Source of the DNA: Planoprotostelium fungivorum
Lineage: Eukaryota > Evosea > Variosea > Cavosteliida > Cavosteliaceae
DNA: 64,000 nucleotides
Assembly: GCA_003024175.1 (NCBI GenBank)
Contig: MDYQ01000364.1
Span: 39,825 to 103,824 of the forward strand
Reading direction: 5' to 3'
The notes beneath the pieces were generated by a model. The model saw only the letters and a list, made by a program, of their open reading frames with translations, searched no databases and was not told where the DNA came from. This document shows positions 53,782-64,000 of this stretch, piece after piece. The translations under genes were made by a program, and so were the position numbers. Position 1 is the first letter of the stretch, and each line of letters begins with the position of its first letter.

Positions 53782-55455
53782 TCAACTAAAAAACTCCCTC
53801 GTTCGTGCCTCAATATTTACCTGATGAAACGTTTCAACATCGATCATCTCATCATCATCTCACATCGTATCTCCTCCTGCGCACTCGCCGTCCATTTCGA
53901 TCTCAGCGTCCTCACCCTCCACAAGACAACGTCCACCCACTTCTGCACGTAGTTGTGGTAGTAGTACCACTTCCAACTGTAAGCCACTCTCACGTTAGGA
54001 TTGACGTAGATTCGACTCTGATGATATAGACTCTCAAGGTCCCTGCACATGTAATAGCACTCTGATCGAGGGCAATTGTCGTTGGCAGAATGACGGAATC
54101 GCAGTCCATTCAAGATGGGTTCTGCGTTGAAGACTGCCGCGCCGTTCCAGCAGGACTTGACGAGGAAAGGTGTGCCACTGTTTCGTGATGAATAGAAGAT
54201 GATGATCGTGATGGTGAACAAGGGGCTGATGATGGGTGATGCACAGACGATGGTGGTGATAAATGAGTTGATGAACAACGGATCAGAGACGATGACGATG
54301 AGTGAGTCGAATGAGGATGAACACGATGATGTACTGGATGATGATGAAATAAAGGTCATCGGTGATGTTCACCTGTGGAATAACTCTTGTGATGCTTCGT
54401 GTCGTACGTAAGGGTAAAAATCATCGAAATCCTCTCCCACAACATCGCGGGTGACCCATCGATCGTAAAATGCAAAGAAGAAATCTAAACCGCAGACGAA
54501 ATCAAATTCTCCTGTAAGCGTGTGAAGAGGAGACACTCGAGAATCTCGATCACCTCCACGCGTCTGGATGAGCTGCATGATGTCTTCTGCTTGGAAGTAG
54601 ATGTCGTTAAGAAAGATGATCTTCATCTCGCCCGGCTGTTGTCTCCAAATGAAACTGTTGTTCCCTGTGGATTCGTTGATATTCAGGCAAGCGTGTGAAG
54701 ACATGGGATCACATCACCTCCCATGGATTGGTTGAAGAGAGGTTCTAAGACTCGGTTTCGTATCGCAGCCAGATGTTCTATTCGATCCATACCTGGAGCC
54801 CTTCCCGTCCCTTTGGCAGTGACAATGTGGTGGGGTATGTCTAACCGATCTGCCAGACGACGAAAGTCATCTAGAAAGAGTGGAGTTTTGTCTCGGCTGA
54901 AGAATTCTGAGTGATGTTCAAAATGTGGAAGAGAGATCACCTGTCATTCTCATAGATGGAGAGGAAGATCCTTTCGGTACCGACGATGGTGACGAATCTC
55001 TCCCATTGGATCATAAAATGAGGCAACACCGCTTCATTGTTGTAGAAGTTGATGGCGATAAAATAGCGGATCTGATTGTTCTGAGAGAAAGAAGAATCCC
55101 TCTCGGTTGTATCAACCCTCGAAGCAAAAAGCAGATAGAAGATGGTCAAGATGGCTAAGGATATGATCGACTTTCGCCTGTCGATTCTACCTCTATTTCC
55201 TGATCAAAGATAGGAAGATATGACATACAAACCTCATGAGCCACGTTGAGTTTGTACATCTACCAATGAATGATGTAACGATGTTGGGTCTGAGAACACT
55301 GCAATTCTTCAAATTTCTTTCTAATTTTAAACCATTTCGTTTTGTGGGATCGAACACGACGCAGGAATCGTCTCTGACTGCTGTTCTTCTCTGCGATGCG
55401 GTGAACGTAGTACTTTACTCATCTCTTCAGAATCACTCACATCTTTGATTGGCAT
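53782..55455 (-). CDS. GT69 (CAP59/CMT1-like) alpha-mannosyltransferase, type II membrane protein
   Basis: A short cytoplasmic exon (MPIKDVSDSEEMSKVLRS; an in-frame ATG at 55476 is an alternative) is spliced to NRGRIDRRKSIISLAILTIF, a signal anchor. The lumenal domain matches GT69: IRYFIAINFYNNEAVLPHF, IFLSIYENDR, FLDDFRRLADRLDIPHHIVT, MDRIEHLAAIRNRVLEPL, then KIIFLNDIYFQAEDIMQLI with its DXX metal site, FDFVCGLDFFFAFYDRWVTR, PFLVKSCWNGAAVFNAEPIL, CPRSECYYMCRDLESL and YVNPNVRVAYSWKWYYY. Fungal members build capsule and cell-wall mannans in the Golgi. A cyst or cell-coat glycan role is likely here by analogy. It is divergent from the LRR receptor kinase. Confidence 0.88.
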
Positions 55456-55707
55456 GCGAAAAGCAAAGGAGACCATCGCCGCTGACAGGAGTTGAAATCT
55501 TGGACGAATCGCACGACCAACCCAGGGACCCACCCAATTCTTCTCTTATCTTTATCCCTGCACATATAATGAGGTCGTCCTCAAATTAAAGAGCCTGCGC
55601 CTTGAGGCACTGAAATGTTGTTGGCGTCGTAGCACCTGCCATCTTGCGGTGTCGGGGGGCCGCTTCTACTCACACTGACACACGAGCCATATTCAAACGG
55701 TTCAACC
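55456..55707. promoter_or_regulatory. Divergent upstream region of GT69 and LRR kinase genes
   Basis: 252 bp, with CACATATAATGAGG (about 55561-55574), a TATA-like element oriented toward the LRR kinase, about 135 bp before its start. Confidence 0.35.
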
Positions 55708-58700
55708 ATGCTGACGGGAGCGTCCTTCACCTTGCTGTGTCTATTGGTGTCTGTATCTTCACAGTTGACCAACGATGCAGTGGTCCTCAATGCCTTCATG
55801 CAGTTCTACAATGTGTCGGGAGGTGATGTGCACGGTGATCGGAGATACTGAAGAGACGCAGGAGACTCGTGGTTGAATAAAACGGGCTGGGGTGGAAGTG
55901 ATGTCTGTGGTTATCATGGTGTCACATGCAATAGTGGTGCCATAGTGGTAATCAACCTCAGTGAGTCGTTTCCTCCCATTGAACGCAGATATTGACGCTT
56001 TATAGGTGCGAATAATCTTTCTGGTCCGATAGACGGTGCATGGACAACATATTCACCATACTTGATGCAATTGAACATGAGGTCTGTGTCTTTCACCTCC
56101 GCCCGACTCACCCCCACAGCTCAAATTCACTGACGGGAAGCCTACCATCTACACTGTCCACATTGAATCAGCTTCAGTCCATTGATTTCTCGGGCAATCA
56201 CCTGACGGGAGCCACACCTGATCTGTCCTCCAATTCTAATCTCAAGTGGGTCCTTACCATTTCTGCATCCTTCATCTCGCTTTCGTGGTAAATGACCGTC
56301 ACAGAGAATTTCACATCGATGGAAACAAGATCAGCAGTCTCGGATCTCTCAACAATGCTGCGCTGAGATCTCTTACGTTGAATGGGAATCCACTTGGGGT
56401 GGACCTCTCTACCCTCCTGTACCTCCCTCTCTTCGAATTCAATGCATCACGATGCAGTCTGACGGGTGATTACAACATATTTCCATGAGATGCTCTGTCC
56501 TCATACACCGACAGGAGACATCTCTAGCTTGCGTCTGGCTCCTCTTCTATTGTGAGCGAATCCAGGCATCGCGTCGACTGATGGTTTCAGATCGGTGGAC
56601 ATCAGCAACAACCTCTTGGAGGGAACTCTTGAGACGATAGCCGATCACAGCCTCCTCCGCATCGCGAAGCTTCAGAGAAATTTCTTCACCGGTTCTCTTC
56701 CTGACTTTGGAAAGTTGACGCAGTTGGCCTATCTCGATCTGTCCAGGTGACACATACTATGACATATACTAGAATAAAACAAAATAAAATCGACACACGC
56801 TGAACTGCATCAGGAACTCCCTCACAGGAAGTCTGCCTCAGAGCCTGTCTAGTCTTTCTCATGTGATGATCATCCATTCTACACCCTCTCATTCTGACGG
56901 GTGTCCACAGTTGCTGTATCTGGACTTGTCGATCAATGCATTGAGTGGTGATCTACCCCAAATCTGGGGACCCTCTTATCTCTACATCGCCCTCGCCGTC
57001 AACCAATTCACGGGTGATGCGGGCTGAAATCGACAAATCTCATCCAGCTCAGGTAGCATACCTGAGTCCATCTACAACCTGAACGACCTGCAAGCCCTCA
57101 TCTTGCAGGGAAATTCTCTCTCTGGAACTCTATCACCCAACATCACAAACTTGTCGAATCTTCAGTATTTGGTCTTAGCTGCGAATCGTCTGAGTGGTCC
57201 CCTGCCTGACTTCCCCAGTCGTCTGTCGTTCATCATCGCATCCATCAACTCTTTCACCGGTGTCATTCCGCCGTCCGTCTGTTCTCTTCCGTTGGTCACT
57301 TTCGATATCAGGTGACATTAGATAGAACGTCATCATGTGTGATGTGTGATGTATGTGTATTCAGTCATAGATGTTGATGGAGAGCAGTTTCAATGGTGTA
57401 GGATCGAATATTCCTGCCTGCTTGGGAAATCTGATCTATCTACAACGACTGGCGGTGAGATCTCGTACCGAGCTCATTTTCACCTTACGTTCGTGCAGTT
57501 GAATTACAATCAATTCGTTGGAACGATTCCCGCTGGACTATCCAATCTCCGAGGCCTTACCTCTCTCTCGCTGAGGTGTGATCATCACTCATCGGTGTTT
57601 CTGATGATGACGACAGTGGAAACAATTTAGAAGGGGACATATCGTCTGTCATTCTTCCCTCCCTGGTCACTCTCGATCTCAGGTATATCGATAGATGCAT
57701 CATCGCTGAAGATCAAAGTTAAGATATTGATTGATTTCTAGTTACAATCGATTGAACGGTACTGTCCCCAGTGAGGTTTCCAGTATGACATCACTGACGG
57801 ATTTCATCTTGTGAGTCCCATCGTCGATGCGACGCAGATTGAATTCCCACAGATCGAACAATCGATTGAGCGGTGATCTTCCTCTCGCGTCTATCGGTGT
57901 CATGCCCAAACTACAGAAATTAGACTTGTCTTATAATCGTTTCACCGGTGAGATCTCAATCCATCCAGGAGACCTCCTCGACATTCATCACTTCTCACGC
58001 ACTCTTCAGGTGGCGTGCCTGGCTACGCACCCACACTGATCTACCTCTACATCCAGCAGAACAATTTCTCCTATCTTCCGGTCGATGCATTCGAGACCAC
58101 CTTTGCCCTGAGAGAAATCAACGGAGCGAACAACAATTTAGACGGTCAACTTCCGGACGGTTCGGCTCTCTCTCAAGTCTCTGTGGGTTCCAATCTCACA
58201 CTTTCGATTTCCTCTCACGCAAGACAGTACCTCAATTTGCGCGGGAACCGACTCAGAGGGGCCGGTTTTGGCAATCTACAACTCATCTCCCTGACCTACT
58301 TGGACATATCTGAGTGAGATTGGAGAGGATAACAATCGAATGACTTTCGACCAGCAATCGATTGTCTGGCATCATCACGCCCAACATCATGTCCCTCGCT
58401 GGTCTGACTTACTTTAATGTTTCATTCAATCAATTCACTGGACCAGTGAGTGGAGATAGGGTTTTAGGATTACACTGACGTGAAACGAGTTCCCCTCGGT
58501 CTCTTTGCCTCTCTTGACCACCGTGGACATTTCTCACAATTCTCTATCGGGAACACTTCCCAAGAGCCTTCCACCGAATCTGATCACCTTCTCCGCTTCG
58601 TTCAATTGTGAGTCGACGTGGTTGATTCGACTGACGTAAACAGATTTCAATGGAATTATCGACGTGGAGGCTCTGTCGACGTCGACGAGTCTGCAGACAT

Positions 58701-61247
58701 TGGATCTCAGGTGAGAACAGACCTTCACCTCCTCCAGATCGAAGAGAAGGAGACTGATACAGAGACAGTCACAACGATCTATCGGGTGAAATACCTGGCG
58801 GTCTCGGTGGTCTCTACCGTTTATCCACCCTCAACCTCTCTTCCTGTCAGTTGTCCGGAATTCTCCCCGCCTCCGTATCTTCCCTTCGTGCACTCGCTGT
58901 CATCGATTTATCCAACAACTCCCTCTCTGGATCAATCTCACCCCTCTTATCCGACCCAATCTCCATAGACATCAGTATGAATCAGGTGGCTTTCTATCTC
59001 TCGTTCCATCTCACAGAGTGTGACAGTTTGATGGAACGATGGAATGGCTGGCGGCGTCTGGTGCTTCCCTGCAGATGCTGAACGTCAGTGGGTGTGGTTT
59101 CCACGGTGACATGCCTTCTTTCACTGCGAAGACAAAGATGATCAGCATCGACATGAAAGGGAATCGATTGAACGGGACCATGGGTGACCTCAGCGGTTGC
59201 TCGCTGCTGCAGTATCTCGATTTATCGGGTGAAATCTCCGTGGAATTTCGATGGCATCTGTGCATCTCTTCTCACGTAGATCAGGTAATTCGATGAAGGG
59301 ACAGATATCTGCCGTCTCCAGTGCTGTTCAATTGATCAATCTGAGCGGAAATCAGTGAGAATCTACAAATTCGACGCGATTGCCTCGCTCATCGTGACAG
59401 ATTCCAAGTGTCGGACCGACTGATCATCACTAATCAAACGACCTGCAATCTGTCCGGAAATCCACTCCAGTGCCCCATCTCGGCTAACTTGTCCACTCTC
59501 TGCTCAGCCACGTGCACGACTACAGATCATTCTCCTGCTTCTCTTCGCCTGCGTATACAAGGCTCCATATCCAATTTCGACCAGAGATCATTCACCGCCA
59601 ACTTCTCCTCTGTACTGGGAATATCACAGGATCGCATTCGCATCGATAAGACTACCAGCGGCAGTGTCATCGTGGACAGTGTGATCACCCCTCCCACCGC
59701 CTCGGAAGAAAAGGAAGGATCTTCACAGAGAGTCATCGATCGATTCATCACAACCGTACAGAACAACCCCTCTGCGTACGCTACGTACGGTATTGATGTC
59801 CTCCTCAACGGCACGGCATCCCCCATACCACAAGATACCACCGGCAACGACCGCTCTATATCGGGTGGCGCCATAGCTGGTATTGTCGTTGGTAGCATTG
59901 CCTTCATTCTCTTGGTAGTTGCAGTTGCCATGCACTTTATGTACAAGAGGAAGATTGGCGTCTATTCGGGATATCAGGGAGTCATGATTGACATGTCCAA
60001 TTTCAACATCGGTGCGGCAAAGAAGAGCATCCTCAACTGGGACGAGCTGAAAGACGTGACGAAGATTGGAGAGGGAAGTTTTGGCATTGTGAGTACGAGA
60101 TCACCTGTCAATCTGATCAGACGCACAGGTCAGTCAAGCCACGTGGAGAGACATCTTGGTTGCAGTCAAGCAGGTGAGACATCCAAGCAAATCGTCATAC
60201 TGAGAGAGAATAGGTCAGGGCGGAACACATCAACGAAGAGCAAGTGTCCTCTTTCTTGGCAGAAGTGGCCATTGTGCAGGGACTGAGAGCTCATCCCAAC
60301 GTGGTCATGTTCATTGGACTGACACTCCCCCCTCACCCTCTCAGTCTCGTGACGGAATTCTGCGAGGGAGGCAGTCTCTACAATTACCTTCGAAGAAATG
60401 CCGTAGAATTTGAACAGAAGGTTAAATTCATCCAAGGAATTGGTGAGATGATGCAACAAGACGGTTGCTGATTGGGATACAGCGTTAGGAATGCTCCATC
60501 TTCATTTGGAGAAGGTGAACCAAAGTGTGGTGGATCTGACATCAAACAGATTGTCCACAGAGATTTAGCCGTGCGTAACATCCTTCTGTCCAAACACTTG
60601 GAACCCAAGGGTGAATATCTCTTCTATAGAGATACAAACAGTTTGACGTGAAATACAGTTTCCGATTTTGGTATGTCCAGATCTGAAGTGAAGGACAGCA
60701 ATCAGACCGCTTCCACCATTGGTCCTCTCAAGTGGATGTCACCTGAAGGTATATTCTATCGTCTACAATCAGCCACTAACTTTCTCAGCTCTTTGCAGAG
60801 AGTACAGCATCAAGTCTGACGTCTTCAGCTTTGGTGTCGTTGTTTGGGAGATCCTGAGAGGTGAGACGAAACAAAAGAGAGGAGTTGAAAGACAATAGTG
60901 ATGGACCCCTGGGAGGAGTATTCACCAGTGGAGGCAGCCATTGCAGTCTCTACAAGAGGAGAGAGACTCCCCATTCCTGCAGACTGTCACCCCTCCCTCA
61001 TCAAGCTGATGAACTGTGAGCTGTCATGGAATTTGCTCTGGGCATGTTGTCTGACAATGTTGTAGTGTGCTGGCAGACTCTACCGGAGGACCGTCCTGAT
61101 TTTGCAGAGATATGTGCTCATTTGGAGATGAATCATGAGGTGTCCATCACACCAACGGATATGGTAGAGTCATTCAAGGAGACGCCTGATGGACCTGTCT
61201 ATACCCCTGCTCCTTTGAATTACAATGACACACGTGATGTGGTTTGA
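55708..61247 (+). CDS. Leucine-rich-repeat receptor kinase, tyrosine-kinase-like
   Basis: A signal peptide (MLTGASFTLLCLLLVSVSSQ) leads to an LRR N-cap with WLNKTGWGGSDVCGYHGVTC, as in plant LRR receptors. About twenty plant-type LRRs follow (LTGSLP, LSGPLPDF, NNFSYLP and similar), most spread over separate exons. A juxtamembrane domain with N-glycosylation sites precedes the membrane helix AIAGIVVGSIAFILLVVAV. The kinase has IGEGSFGI, VAVKQV, HPNVVMFIGLTLPPHPLSL, IVHRDLAVRNILL, VSDFGMSRSEVKDSN, GPLKWMSPEA, SDVFSFGVVVWEIL and CWQTLPEDRPDF. HRDLAVRN and KWMSPE are tyrosine-kinase-like signatures, so tyrosine specificity is possible. All catalytic residues are present. More than thirty introns. 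It is the last complete gene before the subtelomere. Confidence 0.93.
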
Positions 61248-61419
61248 ATACGCTTGGGGCAAAGGGCATAAAAATGTATCTTATTAAAATAGCTGTGGGA
61301 AATTGAATTTGTACTCATCGCTCTGTTTCTGGGGGCTGAGAATCATACTCTCCCTGTTATTGTCGGCCCCCCTCGAGTTGTAACAAGAGCCCCCACGCGG
61401 AATAATTTTGACACTTTTT

Positions 61420-61990
61420 GTAAGGAAGCGTAGAATCGATTTGTGATTCCGAGTTGTAGACCAAAATATTGGAAAGAGATATCTCTGAACGACACACAAC
61501 CTTGTCATAAATAAACCATTCAAGGCCTCTTCGCCAAAGAAGAAGTCAGGAACCTTTTCTCGCCTATTTCTATCGTGGAATCCGCCTCTGACGTGAGTCT
61601 AACTCTTACATTCCTTGAATCTCTCGACTCACAAACGAGATCGATCCCATCATAATCCTTCGAAACATCTTTGGTCAAACATCGACTAAATCCTTTGCAA
61701 CTCAGTCCAACGTCGTCAGACTTCGATTGAACGCATTGGAGGACCACCTTGTGGTCATATAATCTTACCATTGAACATAAAACAACCTTTGCCCTAAAAG
61801 GCCACGTTATTTTATCCTCTGATTCTCTTCTCTTGATTCTGCCATCGTGATCCTCCCTTGAAAACATCTGACCAATTGTTTTCAGCAATCATGCCTCTCT
61901 CCACCCTCGTTACACCCGGAGTTGGGACCAGGATTATAAAGCAGATCTGAAAATCGATTGAGAAGAAGAACTCTCAAAGGGCAGACAAGG
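61420..61990 (+). repeat. Subtelomeric element, copy A (5' end of the gag-like element, broken)
   Basis: From TGTAAGGAAGCGTAGAATCG onward this matches copy B and, from 61444, copy C almost base for base over 547 bp. The element's ATG is at 61891, but a TGA at codon 20 (after IIKQI) ends the frame, where copy C reads CAA. The copy stops at GCAGACAAGG directly against an N. Confidence 0.9.
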
Positions 61991-61991
61991 N
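61991..61991. other. Single N at a repeat breakpoint
   Basis: One undetermined base marks the exact right end of copy A. The sequence beyond (CTTTCAACCTACC) does not continue the element. Confidence 0.95.
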
Positions 61992-62090
61992 CTTTCAACC
62001 TACCAATGTGTTCTCCATGTACAGCGTGAGAAGTGAGGTGTGAAATACCGGATAGATCTTGATGGAGGGGGGTAAACTCAATACGTAAGT

Positions 62091-62355
62091 GTAAGGAAGC
62101 ATAGAATCGATTTGTGATTCCGAGTTGTAGACCAAAATATTGGAAAGAGATATCTCCAAACGACACACAACTTTGTCATAAATAAACCATTCAAGGCCTC
62201 TTTGCCAAAGAAGAAGTCAGGAACCTTTTCTAGTCCATTTCTATCGTGGAATCCGCCTCTGACGTGAGTCTAACTCTTACATTCCTTGAATCTCTCAACT
62301 CACAAACGAGATCAATCCCATCATAATCCGTCAAAACATCTTTGGTCAAACATCG
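62091..62355 (+). repeat. Subtelomeric element, copy B (diverged, truncated)
   Basis: It shares its left boundary (GTAAGGAAGC) with copy A but differs at a dozen or more positions. It ends at CAAACATCG, where a telomere-like patch begins. Confidence 0.85.
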
Positions 62356-62357
62356 GA

Positions 62358-62372
62358 GGTTAGGGTTTAGGG
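62358..62372 (+). repeat. Interstitial telomere patch
   Basis: GGTTAGGGTTTAGGG, two telomere units in the same orientation as the chromosome end, lies within three bases of the truncated end of copy B. Confidence 0.85.
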
Positions 62373-62718
62373 TCGTCAAGTGCTCTGATCAGCTCTATGA
62401 CTGGAGCTACTGTCAATCACAATATATCATTCAATAGATCTCGTCAAGAGGTGTTGAATGACATATAAATGTTGTGCCAACTATGTCGTATAGTGGATAT
62501 ATAGCACTCGCAATGGTATTCCTCTTTTGACCCCCGTCAGGGGGTCCTGCCTCATACACGGTGACAAATGCCACTCATTCTATATCCCCTTTGACCCCCG
62601 TCAGGGGGTCATGTATGTCATTGGTCAACACTTGTACAAAATTGAGACACTCTGATGTTGATGATGATGATTACTTTATCAAAGTTCTATTCCTTTCTAG
62701 ACTTCTTTCTCTTGGCAA
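62373..62718. other. Unique subtelomeric segment with paired hairpins
   Basis: About 346 bp, no ORF. Two identical inverted repeats GACCCCC-GTCA-GGGGGTC occur at 62529-62546 and 62593-62610, each in a context of CCT(C)TTTTGACC or CCCTTTGACC. A GATGATGATGATTAC tract precedes TTTCTAGACTTCTTTCTC and the second N. Confidence 0.7.
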
Positions 62719-62719
62719 N
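62719..62719. other. Single N at a repeat breakpoint
   Basis: One undetermined base marks the exact left end of copy C, mirroring the N at the right end of copy A. Confidence 0.95.
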
Positions 62720-63266
62720 TGATTCCGAGTTGTAGACCAAAATATTGGAAAGAGATATCTCTGAACGACACACAACCTTGTCATAAATAAACCATTCAAG
62801 GCCTCTTCGCCAAAGAAGAAGTCAGGAACCTTTTCTCGCCTATTTCTATCGTGGAATCCGCCTCTGACGTGAGTCTAACTCTTACATTCCTTGAATCTCT
62901 CGACTCACAAACGAGATCGATCCCATCATAATCCTTCGAAACATCTTTGGTCAAACATCGACTAAATCCTTTGCAACTCAGTCCAACGTCGTCAGACTTC
63001 GATTGAACGCATTGGAGGACCACCTTGTGGTCATATAATCTTACCATTGAACATAAAACAACCTTTGCCCTAAAAGGCCACGTTATTTTATCCTCTGATT
63101 CTCTTCTCTTGATTCTGCCATCGTGATCCTCCCTTGAAAACATCTGACCAATTGTTTTCAGCAATCATGCCTCTCTCCACCCTTGTTACACCCGGAGTTG
63201 GGACCAGGATTATAAAGCAGATCCAAAAATCGATTGAGAAGAAGAACTCTCGAAGGGCAGACAAGG
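62720..63266 (+). repeat. Subtelomeric element, copy C (intact 5' part)
   Basis: Nearly identical to 61444-61990, with only a handful of differences (for example CTTGTTACACC versus CTCGTTACACC). It continues without break into the coding part of the element. Confidence 0.9.
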
Positions 63267-63946
63267 CCGCTGCACGAGCTGCTGCAAGAGCTCTTCATAA
63301 GGAGGCATCCAAACCAGTGTCCCCTCACCCCAGAGAAGAGCCCTCTCCAGACCCTGTCAAGCCCTCTGAAGATGACAGTACAGCCCGTGACGCCTCGTCT
63401 GATGCCTCATCCAGCGAGATGGAGACCTCCTCAATCACCCAGAAGGAGCTCACCTCACTTTACAACGAAGTGGCCGCGCTGAGAACCCAACTCTCAATTG
63501 TCCAGCAGCATGCCACGGATTTAGAGGTAGAACTTATCGACAAAAGGTCTCTCCATCAACCTATTCCTAAGCCTGTGACCTTCCCAAGGCCTGCTACCTC
63601 GTCCTTGCCGGCCACACCTTCTCTCCGAGACCTCCCTGTCTACGCTCAGTCAGGGGTTCGACCAATTCCAACTGTCACCCAAATCCCCACGGTTGTACCT
63701 CCTGTCATTGAGCAAGATTCACTTCAAGTTGACCATTTGGGGGCAGGAATCATCCCTTTGACAACTCCAGTTGATGTCCTTCCGAGATTCCTCACTGAGT
63801 CACGTGCAAGACGCCCCTTGAAGGAGTCTCTCTCCAAACACGAGAGGAAAGTCACCGCTTCAACGAGTAAGCCTGAGCCTCTGCCAAACAAGTGTTCAAA
63901 CGAACAGCTCCAGTCTCACCTCACTCGTTTGGACAACGGGGTTTAG
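63167..63946 (+). CDS. Gag-like subtelomeric ORF, 3'-truncated by the telomere
   Basis: From MPLSTLVTPGVGTRIIKQ the frame runs 259 codons, with no intron. It has an Ala/Lys-rich helix (RRADKAAARAAARALHKE), a Ser/Pro/acidic linker, a coiled coil (LTSLYNEVAALRTQLSIVQQ) and a Pro-rich stretch. The last codons, GGG GTT TAG, come from the telomere repeat, so the true C-terminus is lost. Such coiled-coil plus disordered composition resembles the first ORF of retrotransposons, but no nucleocapsid knuckle or enzyme domain is visible. It could instead be a subtelomeric gene family. The duplicated and broken copy A supports mobility or recombination. Confidence 0.55.
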   Translation: MPLSTLVTPGVGTRIIKQIQKSIEKKNSRRADKAAARAAARALHKEASKPVSPHPREEPSPDPVKPSEDDSTARDASSDASSSEMETSSITQKELTSLYNEVAALRTQLSIVQQHATDLEVELIDKRSLHQPIPKPVTFPRPATSSLPATPSLRDLPVYAQSGVRPIPTVTQIPTVVPPVIEQDSLQVDHLGAGIIPLTTPVDVLPRFLTESRARRPLKESLSKHERKVTASTSKPEPLPNKCSNEQLQSHLTRLDNGV

Positions 63947-64000
63947 GGTTTAGGGTTTAGGGTTTAGGGTTTAGGGTTTAGGGTTTAGGGTTTAGGGTTT
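63938..64000 (+). repeat. Telomere repeat array (TTTAGGG)n
   Basis: About nine perfect GGGTTTA units run to the window edge, oriented as the G-rich strand 5' to 3' outward. This is the plant-type heptamer, also found in various protists. Confidence 0.98.

Noticed and set aside
58450-58475. TAGGGTTTTAGG in an LRR-kinase intron as another telomere-like patch.
   Set aside because: It departs from the TTTAGGG unit and is too short to separate from chance.
61520-61888. A minus-strand 122-codon open reading, repeated identically at 62796-63164.
   Set aside because: It lies antisense in the 5' part of the subtelomeric element, is duplicated only because the element is, is not preserved in diverged copy B, and has no recognisable domain.

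Overview
This is a nuclear chromosome end from an intron-rich unicellular eukaryote, most likely an amoebozoan. The right edge is an array of TTTAGGG telomere repeats. Genes are dense, lie on both strands and are cut by many very short GT-AG introns (about 25-60 nt, some longer and filled with GAT/ATC microsatellite). The best taxonomic clue is a kinase-SH2 protein of the SHK type, which is characteristic of Amoebozoa. A tyrosine-kinase-like LRR receptor kinase, RasGEF, RhoGAP and Rho-like genes also fit a free-living amoeba. I infer a protosteliid- or Acanthamoeba-like amoebozoan, but the species cannot be fixed from the sequence. All gene models were spliced by eye, so terminal exons are less certain than domain calls.

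Layout from the left: a partial secreted beta-helix-like protein (-); a SAGA subunit Ada1/TADA1 (-) divergent from meiotic MSH4 (+); an SHK-type kinase-SH2 protein (+); a seven-helix protein apparently fused to a DUF4395 domain (+); a small tail-anchored protein (-); a CofD-like protein (-) divergent from a CID-domain RNA-processing factor (+); a RasGEF (+); a decayed kinase relic (-); a His/Asp-rich zinc-ribbon protein of unknown function (+); an intron-containing tRNA-Ser(CGA); an RBR ubiquitin ligase (-); a hydrophilic repeat protein (-); a DEP-DUF547 protein (-); an S1/P1 nuclease (+); a BRPF/JADE-type chromatin reader (-); a divergent ubiquitin-like protein (-) opposite an RGG-box protein (+); an amino-acid transporter (-) opposite a PH-domain protein (+); BABAM1/MERIT40-like (-) only 98 bp from NSRP1-like (+); a RhoGAP-like protein (-) just downstream of an F-box/Rho-GTPase fusion (-); a GT69 mannosyltransferase-like gene (-) opposite a large LRR receptor kinase (+).

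The last 2.6 kb is subtelomeric. It holds three related copies of one element, an interstitial telomere patch, a pair of identical hairpins, and a gag-like ORF whose stop codon is supplied by the telomere repeat. Two single N bases lie exactly at repeat-copy breakpoints, so the order here may be an assembly product.

Functional themes are signalling (SHK, RasGEF, LRR kinase, Rho/RhoGAP, PH, DEP), ubiquitin (RBR, F-box, ubiquitin-like, BABAM1), and chromatin/RNA (Ada1, BRPF/JADE, CID, NSRP1). The most unusual items are the F-box/Rho fusion beside a RhoGAP-like protein that lacks its arginine finger, the 7TM-DUF4395 fusion, the N-terminally extended ubiquitin-like protein, and the telomere-capped subtelomeric element.
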